Below are positions 63,814-64,000 of a stretch of 64,000 nt of DNA, in pieces. The DNA comes from Halichoerus grypus (Eukaryota; Chordata; Mammalia; Carnivora; Phocidae), in contig NW_027555022.1 of the NCBI RefSeq assembly GCF_964656455.1, forward strand, positions 1-64,000, in the 5' to 3' direction. The stretch's first letter is position 1. Each line of letters starts with the position of its first letter. A program made the translations under genes and the position numbers. Under the pieces are notes generated by a model. The model was not told the DNA's origin and did not search any database. It saw only the letters and a program-made list of their open reading frames with translations.

Positions 63814-64000
63814 GTGAGAGGGTGTTGGGGGGGGGGGTCCCCTGTGCGGCAGGGCGGGGGGAGGAAGGAGAACTAGCAGGGGCTTCTCCTGAGCTGGCAG
63901 CCAGCCCTTATCCTTGCTGGAGCAAAATATCCCACCCCCATATCTGATTTCCTCTCCATTTACTTCCTCTGGACCCCCTGCACTTTCTCCTGCTACAGGG

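Overview
This window is nuclear DNA from a carnivoran mammal. About thirty tRNA-derived Can-SINEs (a head related to ggcgcctgggtggctcagt and a tail of aaataaataaa/aatcttt) lie in both orientations, among carnivore-type L1 fragments. The SINE bodies look more like the arctoid (bear, seal, mustelid) type than the dog type. The genes are vertebrate, with spliced exons of the immune GTPase family GIMAP (AIG1-type P-loop GTPases).

Layout. (1) 1-1.9 kb holds an L1 tail and two SINEs. (2) 1.9-6.4 kb is the left arm of a large inverted duplication and carries a complete GIMAP1 on + (coding exons 4347-4389 and 5401-6269, 303 aa). (3) 6.4-27.6 kb is the spacer, with SINEs, L1s, a GC-rich island near 11 kb that may be a first exon, and a complete GIMAP5 on + (15372-15414 and 16868-17754, 309 aa). 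(4) 27.6-32.2 kb is the right arm, with a second, almost identical GIMAP1 on - (29661-29619 and 28619-27751). (5) 32.2-55.3 kb is mostly repeats: L1s, SINEs, two MLT1-type LTRs and a solo LTR inserted in an L1. It includes a possible GIMAP7 first exon near 49 kb. (6) 55.5-56.4 kb is a complete single-coding-exon GIMAP7 on + (291 aa). (7) 56.4-64 kb is SINE-rich and ends with a short coding exon (63765-63813) that fits the start of GIMAP4, whose GTPase exon would lie beyond the window.

The GIMAP proteins act together in lymphocyte survival. GIMAP1 and GIMAP5 carry C-terminal membrane anchors. GIMAP7 is soluble and in the human family stimulates GTP hydrolysis by other members through an arginine finger. 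GIMAP1, GIMAP5 and the putative GIMAP4 exon share one splice design: a short first coding exon ending after the first base of a Gly codon, then an exon with the GTPase domain.

The most striking structure is the inverted duplication. Its inner ~3.4 kb arms are nearly identical (one base difference noticed across the 869-bp GTPase exon), while the outer ~1.1 kb of each arm is still collinear but clearly diverged. This suggests an old inverted duplication whose inner part has been homogenised, or a complex assembly problem. The gene order (GIMAP1, GIMAP5, inverted GIMAP1, GIMAP7, GIMAP4) also differs from the human order.
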